In this document: one piece after another, positions 58,991-64,000 of the stretch
Layout of the letters: every line of letters starts with the position of its first letter
Position numbering within the stretch: position 1 is the first letter of the stretch
Assembly (NCBI GenBank): GCA_016647705.1
Contig: CM028336.1
Coordinates: 11,230,880-11,294,879 of the forward strand
DNA length: 64,000 nucleotides
Origin: Eucommia ulmoides
Lineage: Eukaryota > Streptophyta > Magnoliopsida > Garryales > Eucommiaceae
Direction of reading: 5' to 3'
Position numbers and translations under genes: made by a program
The notes under the pieces: model-generated
The model's input: only the letters and a program-made list of their open reading frames with translations
Database searches by the model: none
Told to the model about the DNA's origin: nothing

Positions 58991-60400
58991 TGATAAGTTA
59001 AGCAGAAAAGTAGTGTACATTATTTTTAGAATAGATGTCTTTTATAAATCTAAATTAGTTCTGTTAATTTTTTTTGAATCTCCCTTCCCTCAAGTTAAGC
59101 GAGTACAATCTAAATGTCCATAGTAGGGAATTTGATAATACATTTTTTTAGTGTTCCTACTTGACAGCTAAGGGCAACTTATCACTGAGGACTTGAAACT
59201 CTTGCCACTTACCTGTTGGGTAGGATCGAATTCATTATTTGGTCTTTAGTTTGATTATATCTCGCCCAATAGCTAAAGATATACCTCCCTACTTAAGTTA
59301 TACCCACCCAGCATGGACCGATCTAGTCTAATGTGCACACCACATCATAAATTAAAGGAACACACCAATATATTATTTGTATGTTATAAATAAAGATAAG
59401 TTCATTGTGAGTTCAATTTTTAGGACACGATCCCACCTGACAGTTAAGGATTGACTTTAGGCTTATGGAACCCCTAACTAAATAGATTCGCTGATGGAAG
59501 ACCATAACCATGCATATCTTATATGCTCTTGCTTTCAACTTAGTATTTTCTTTGAGTGATATTAATTTAAATCTAATCTTTCAAGTTATATGGTTTGGTT
59601 AACATACATCATATATGTACAAAAAAATAAATGCCCCATCCATGCATGCTAATTGGGATCGATCCATTGGACCAATCTTTAGGTTTAATTAAGTGATGTA
59701 ATTAATTTAATTAACCGAAGACAACACATCTCATATGACTATTTCCAATGTCCTGGCCTCTATTTCTCTATGGTCCTAATTTGGCTCTTCAGTTTCTCTA
59801 TCATCATTTGTCTTCATTATCATTTTCTTAAAATTATAAATACAATTAGAAATCATAAAAAGAAGGGAATACATTTTGGAGGAAGATAGGGGTATAAAAA
59901 AAGGGGATCAATATAACAAAAAATTGGGACATAGTATGCAAGTTTTTCAAAAACCCTCAATAATTAATTACAACCCTGATTGCAATAAAATTTTCAATCT
60001 ACAAAATTACAACCATTCGACAAAGCAATCACATAGCTCAAACAGTTTTAGTCCATGACCATCGCATAAAACGTATATAATACATCTCATGTAAAACACA
60101 AATATTGGTTAATCTTATTATGAAATCTAATTGGATCGATAAATATTGACATTTTCTAATTAATTAGGAAATAAGTCTTCATAAGAATATTAGTTCAAAT
60201 TAAATTAAATTATATATCTATTAAAAATCGTCACATAATAATTGAAATAGAATCCAATTTAAACTTTCAACTATCCAAATTTTATACCCTTTAAAATTAT
60301 TTCATAATATTAAAATAGAATTAATCGAAAAACATGTGAACTTTTGAAATTATCCAATATTTAAAATTTAAAGGTGATGATACTTGAAAATGGATTACCA
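58991..60400. other. Region upstream of copia gag; 5' leader/LTR not delimited
   Basis: By position this should include the 5' untranslated leader and 5' LTR of the minus-strand copia element (texts such as cacttacctgttgggtagg). No primer-binding site or matching LTR ends were found. The rest is AT-rich DNA without genes. Confidence 0.35.
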
Positions 60401-60419
60401 AATACGTCACTTCTGAGGT

Positions 60420-60550
60420 CCGGCAGGACGGGAGTTACTAAAACAACAAAATAAATTGAGTCACTGGTCCTGGTCGGAGTTACTGAAACAACAAAATAAA
60501 TAGAGTCTCTGGTCCTGGCCGAAGTTATCAAAATAATAAAATAAACGGTT
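60420..60550. repeat. ~58-bp tandem units with ggtcctggtcgg
   Basis: Two to three units of the type gagttactgaaacaacaaaataaa...ctctggtcctgg. They precede a second duplicated pair at about 60590 and 60840 (tagattgaaccc-act-g / ctaaactgaactcgctt). Part of the repeat-rich block that continues to 62470. Confidence 0.7.
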
Positions 60551-60944
60551 ACGTCGTGCCATAAGGGGGAAAAAAAATTGGATCACCAACATCTCCTAGA
60601 TTTAGATTGAACCCAACTAGAGGTTTCTCCACATATCTTAGACATGCTCAGAATCAGGTAAGATGTAGTTCTAGCAAACCTTCGTCACTTGGGACGAAGG
60701 ATAGAAGAGTAAACTTGAGATCTTGCTATGTAAGATGCTAAGATAAAAAATAAAACTGGAAACTTCAGAGGAGGTTTGTTTGACCAATCGTGCAGAAGAT
60801 ACACGACAATATAGGGAATGGAAAATGTCAATCTCTCAACATTTTCTGAATCTAAACTGAACTCGCTTGGGGCTTCCTACATATCCTGGATATGCCAAGA
60901 ATCAGATCAATGTAATTCCAACCATCCTAACCTTCTATGGGATG

Positions 60945-61560
60945 GGAAACGATAAGAACTTTCAACAATAATTATCCCGTCTATTATGAGGTCGTGCATA
61001 AACCTAGCCTATTATGAGGTCGAGAAACATGAACATTAGACATAAAAATTCTGCTTATTATGAGGTCGTGGATAAACCATTAAAATTGAAAATAAAAACT
61101 CTCGCTTTGTAGTGAAGAACGAGGCAAACCACAAAGTTCAAACTCTTGCTTTATAGTGAAGAACGAGGCAAACCACAAAGATTAAACTCTCACCTTATTT
61201 TGAAAGAAGAGATATATAAAATTCTTCTTATTTTGAAAGACAAGATCAATAAAACCCTTGCCTTATATTGAAGAACGAGACAAATCATATAAATTAAACT
61301 CCCGCCTTATATTGAAGGACGACATAAATCGTTGAAATCAAATTCTCGCCTTATATTGTAGGACGAGAAAAATCGTAGAAAGAAAATTCTAATTCCCGCC
61401 TTATAGTGAAGATCCAAGAAAACCATAAATTGAAGTTAAACACTCGCCTTATAGTGAAGAACGGGGAAAATCATAAATCAACTTTAAATACTTGCCCTAT
61501 AATGAAGAACGGGGAAAACCATAAATCAACATTAAACTCGTTATTTAGACCAGACAACGG
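60945..61560. repeat. Minisatellite of ~45-55-bp units (cgccttatagtgaagaacga)
   Basis: About a dozen diverged units alternating a ctcgccttatagtgaagaacgag-like core and a variable aaaaccataaa-ttaaa linker. The first units carry cttattatgaggtcgtg instead, so the array is in two subfamilies. An ORF (61406-61594) follows the repeat and is not a gene. Confidence 0.85.
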
Positions 61561-61784
61561 GTTCCAATTCAGGAAACCTATAAATGCATCATAGACGTTA
61601 GCTAAAGATGAAAAATATAGTTCTCATGGAGACCGGATCATATTTTTCGTCTCAGCCATGGCCGGAAGACGAAACCTGCTGATTGATAATGAGTAGCATT
61701 AACCTAATATCAGGGAGGGTTTAACAATGATGATGTCTGAAATGTGATACAGTCCATGATTGAGTGATGATTAAACGTGATAAA

Positions 61785-62470
61785 ATATGCCCCAGTCCAA
61801 GGCTGGGGATATAAGAGATAGGCTTCGTCTTGGAGAGGCCTAATCCTATGAAATATGCCTCGACTCATGCCGAGGGTGATAAAAATGGAGGTGGACTCCT
61901 CTTGGGGAGGTTAAATTGCATGAAATATGCCTCGCCTTATGGCCAGGAGTGATGAACAATGAAGATCTTCCCTTGAGGAAATTGGATCTTGAAATATACC
62001 CTAACTTGTGGCCGAGAGTGATGAACAATGAAAATCGACTTTTCTTGTGGAAATCGAATCTTGAATTTCACCCCGGATTGTGGACGAGGGTGATAAAAAT
62101 GAAAGTAGACTTCCCTCAGGAAAGTCAAATTGCATGAAAAATGCCCCGGCTTGTGGTTGGGGGTGATGAAAAATAAAATTATACTTCTTTCAAGAAGGTT
62201 GGTTTTAATGACATGGACCCTAAATTTTGATCGGGGGTGATAAAAACAAAGGTAGACTTTCCTTGGAGAAGTCAAATTGAGTGAAATATGCCCCAACTTG
62301 TGGCTGGGGGTGATGAAAAATGAAGTTATACTTCATTTGTAAAAGTTGATTTTAAGAGGGCCCCCGACTTTTGATTGGCGGTGATGAAAAATGAAGCTAG
62401 ACTTCCCTCGGCGAAGTCAGACAAAATGAAATATGCCCTGGCTTGTGCCCGGGGATGCTTACATTGAATT
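61785..62470. repeat. Minisatellite of ~70-78-bp units (gaaatatgcccc-gcttgtgg)
   Basis: About nine units with the pattern gaaatatgccccggcttgtg, gccgggggtgatgaaaaatg, aagttagacttccctcgg, gaagtcaaattg. The minus strand is open for 119 codons (62296-61937) with the repeated peptide FYHPR.......(S/N)LTSPR, as expected for repeats whose length is near a multiple of three; no family was recognised. This kind of array is common in the non-coding part of plant Tat/Ogre-like elements. Confidence 0.85.
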
Positions 62471-63340
62471 TAGGAAATAGATCCATGTTAGATAAAGTGG
62501 TAAGGTTGGTTACTTCTATCTTTCTAGGATTAACTAATGCGTTTCTCCTGACGTGGAAATCGTTGTTGCCTTCTTGTGTTCACAACAAAAATAAGTTTGG
62601 TAGAAATAAACTCTTATCTTACCCTTCTTCCATTATCTGGCGCTTGGCTAATTGCTTCTTGCTATTTTGGAAATGCTATTCGGCCTTCTTCTTGTCCTCA
62701 GAAGCTTTCACACTTTTGTGATTTCCTTCATTCTTAATCTGTACTCTATCCTAGAAGCGACGCATGACATGTGAATTCCTTTGATATTGTTTTTAGTGTT
62801 GAATAGTCATGGCTATCCTAGTAAGCCAAGGATTCCCTAGTCTCTTGCTTTCTTGTCAAACTTTGATCGTGACAAAAAAAATTCTATGTTGCTGTATTCC
62901 AAGTACCCCTTATTATTCCAAGGTGTCTTTATATCCTTATCTGGTTTCTGAATTGAGCGATTGAATGATGGCTATTGGTGTTGTCTTGGAGTTTTGTTGG
63001 TCAGTGCTAGTGATGCCAAACTTTTTGAGGTGGCAAAATACTTTGTCTAGGGATTATGCTCCCTTCCTTCTCACCTACTTTACTTAGCTCTTGCCATCTG
63101 TTCTTTGACTTATCTGTGTTCAAGTGTTAGTTATATAGGAAAATATCAAATGAATAATTAGAAATTATAATTACTTAAATGGATGCTTCAAGTGTCAAAT
63201 GTATATTTTCATTTTTTGAAATCACTTCCCTTAAGAAGTACAATCTTTAATTTGGTTACTTATAAAAAAGCTAAAGATTTCTAGTGAATTTTGACCTTTC
63301 TCCTATTGATGATCGAAGCGCCCCGGATTACCAATCGTAT
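62471..63340. other. Unassigned sequence between minisatellite and retroelement remnant
   Basis: Less AT-rich than average, with a 92-codon plus-strand ORF (62443-62721) that lacks family features. Likely an internal part of the element represented on the minus strand to the right. Confidence 0.3.
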
Positions 63341-63994
63341 TCTTCACTTCCTCAACCCTTTCAGAACTAAAGATTCATTCGGCGAAACAAAATTTCCTCG
63401 AATGATGCCAAACTGACAAGATTTGTACCCTTTTTGTATGCCATTTTTTTCCCTTAGTGCCCTTTCAAGAATTTTGCAAACTATACCTTCTTGGGATAAT
63501 GGGGGGTGGCTATTCTTGGCATATTTCGAGATCAATACTACCTTAAGCTCTTATTCTTTTTCCTTCTTGTCTGACTGGGCTATACTTGCAATGAATGGGA
63601 ATATGATCATGATGTGAGGGATTATCCTGGCCCCATCTTGAAGTCCGTAGTTTCCTTTTCCTTTCGATGCATACACTAATCTAATGGTATCTTGCTTTCC
63701 CTTGGCTTTGAGTGGGGCTCACACTCTTGTCCCTTTCATTCTGAGACCTTTCTTTAGATCGAAGACCATGACGTGTAATTGGTTAGCAAATATGGTTATG
63801 GCCGTTGATAATCAAGGTATCGATGGAAGATTCCCGTCTAAGATAATTGTGGCATTAACAATGTCGAAGGCTTGAAACAAGGCTTCTTGTTCAACTTGTT
63901 CTACCAAAACAGCTAGAGCGACCACAGATCTGTAGATGGTGTGGTTGTCTTTTGCATGGATAGTAATGATACTATCCTCGAATGTGAACTTCAT
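63341..63994 (-). pseudogene. Tat/Ogre-type gypsy gag-pol remnant (spacer/G-patch-like region)
   Basis: Minus-strand frames from 63994 read FEDSIITIHAKDNHTIYRSV, then QALFQAFDIVNATII-type text ending DGNLPSIP, then (after a stop) LSTAITIFANQLHVMVFDLK, KGLRMKGTRV and APLKAKGKQDTIRLVYASKG. The succession -FQ-FEIVN---, a short proline spacer, and a basic G-rich stretch resembles the region between protease and reverse transcriptase in plant Tat-group elements. No protease or RT catalytic motif is visible before the window ends. Assignment is by pattern and tentative. Confidence 0.4.
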
Positions 63995-64000
63995 CTTTTG

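Noticed and set aside
60900..61560. CRISPR-like array of regularly spaced repeats
   Set aside because: Units are diverged and spacers are not unique; plant genomic context and minisatellite structure explain it.
61937..62296. 119-codon minus-strand ORF treated as a gene
   Set aside because: Repeats of a ~75-bp minisatellite; start and stop fall within the array and no family was recognised. Kept only as a finding about the array.
63423..63875. Plus-strand ORFs of about 64 codons at the right edge
   Set aside because: They overlap the minus-strand retroelement remnant, which shows family-like order; the plus-strand frames do not.

Overview
The window looks like nuclear DNA from a flowering plant, probably a eudicot. 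It is very AT-rich, has long introns and plant-type splice sites, and is filled by layers of decayed transposable elements (TEs): Ty1/copia, Ty3/gypsy (chromovirus-like and Tat/Ogre-like), an RTE-like LINE, Mutator-like elements (MULEs), Helitrons, and Tourist-like and hAT-like miniature elements. No rRNA, tRNA, CRISPR array or bacterial-style operon was seen. All family names come from reading motifs by eye; no search was run.

Two host loci stand out. (1) Minus strand, 5983 to 2309: a three-exon 2-oxoglutarate/Fe(II) dioxygenase of the AOP type. Splice sites and both terminal domains are recognisable, but a 2-nt deletion breaks the iron-binding HxD motif and a stop codon removes the last 35 residues, so it is a pseudogene or null allele. 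(2) Plus strand, 24393 to 34270: a three-exon gene for a 149-residue coiled-coil protein of unknown function. It is intact although its first intron (8.5 kb) carries a gag-like retroelement, two terminal-inverted-repeat (TIR) elements and a 2.4-kb LINE.

Layout. 1-2300: MULE-type and Tourist-like miniature elements. 2309-5983: dioxygenase pseudogene. 6743-16025: copia-type and gypsy-type LTRs, partly nested, each family carrying its own palindromic minisatellite. 16026-24135: miniature elements, an inverted copia LTR and a Helitron 3' end. 24393-34270: coiled-coil gene. 34271-39340: AT-rich DNA, a tandemly duplicated capture of a NifU-like (NFU) gene 5' end, and a hAT-like element. 39743-46699: two related MULEs with perfect 9-bp target duplications, the larger one containing a putative Helitron with a purine-permease fragment. 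49026-54330: a MULE transposase pseudogene split by a 3.95-kb Tat-like solo LTR that itself carries a hAT-like element. 55430-58990: a degenerate copia element on the minus strand. 60400-63994: minisatellite arrays and a probable Tat-type gag-pol remnant.

The most informative features are the two captures of host gene pieces (purine permease and NFU), the nested insertions with readable target duplications, and the dated-by-mutation dioxygenase locus.
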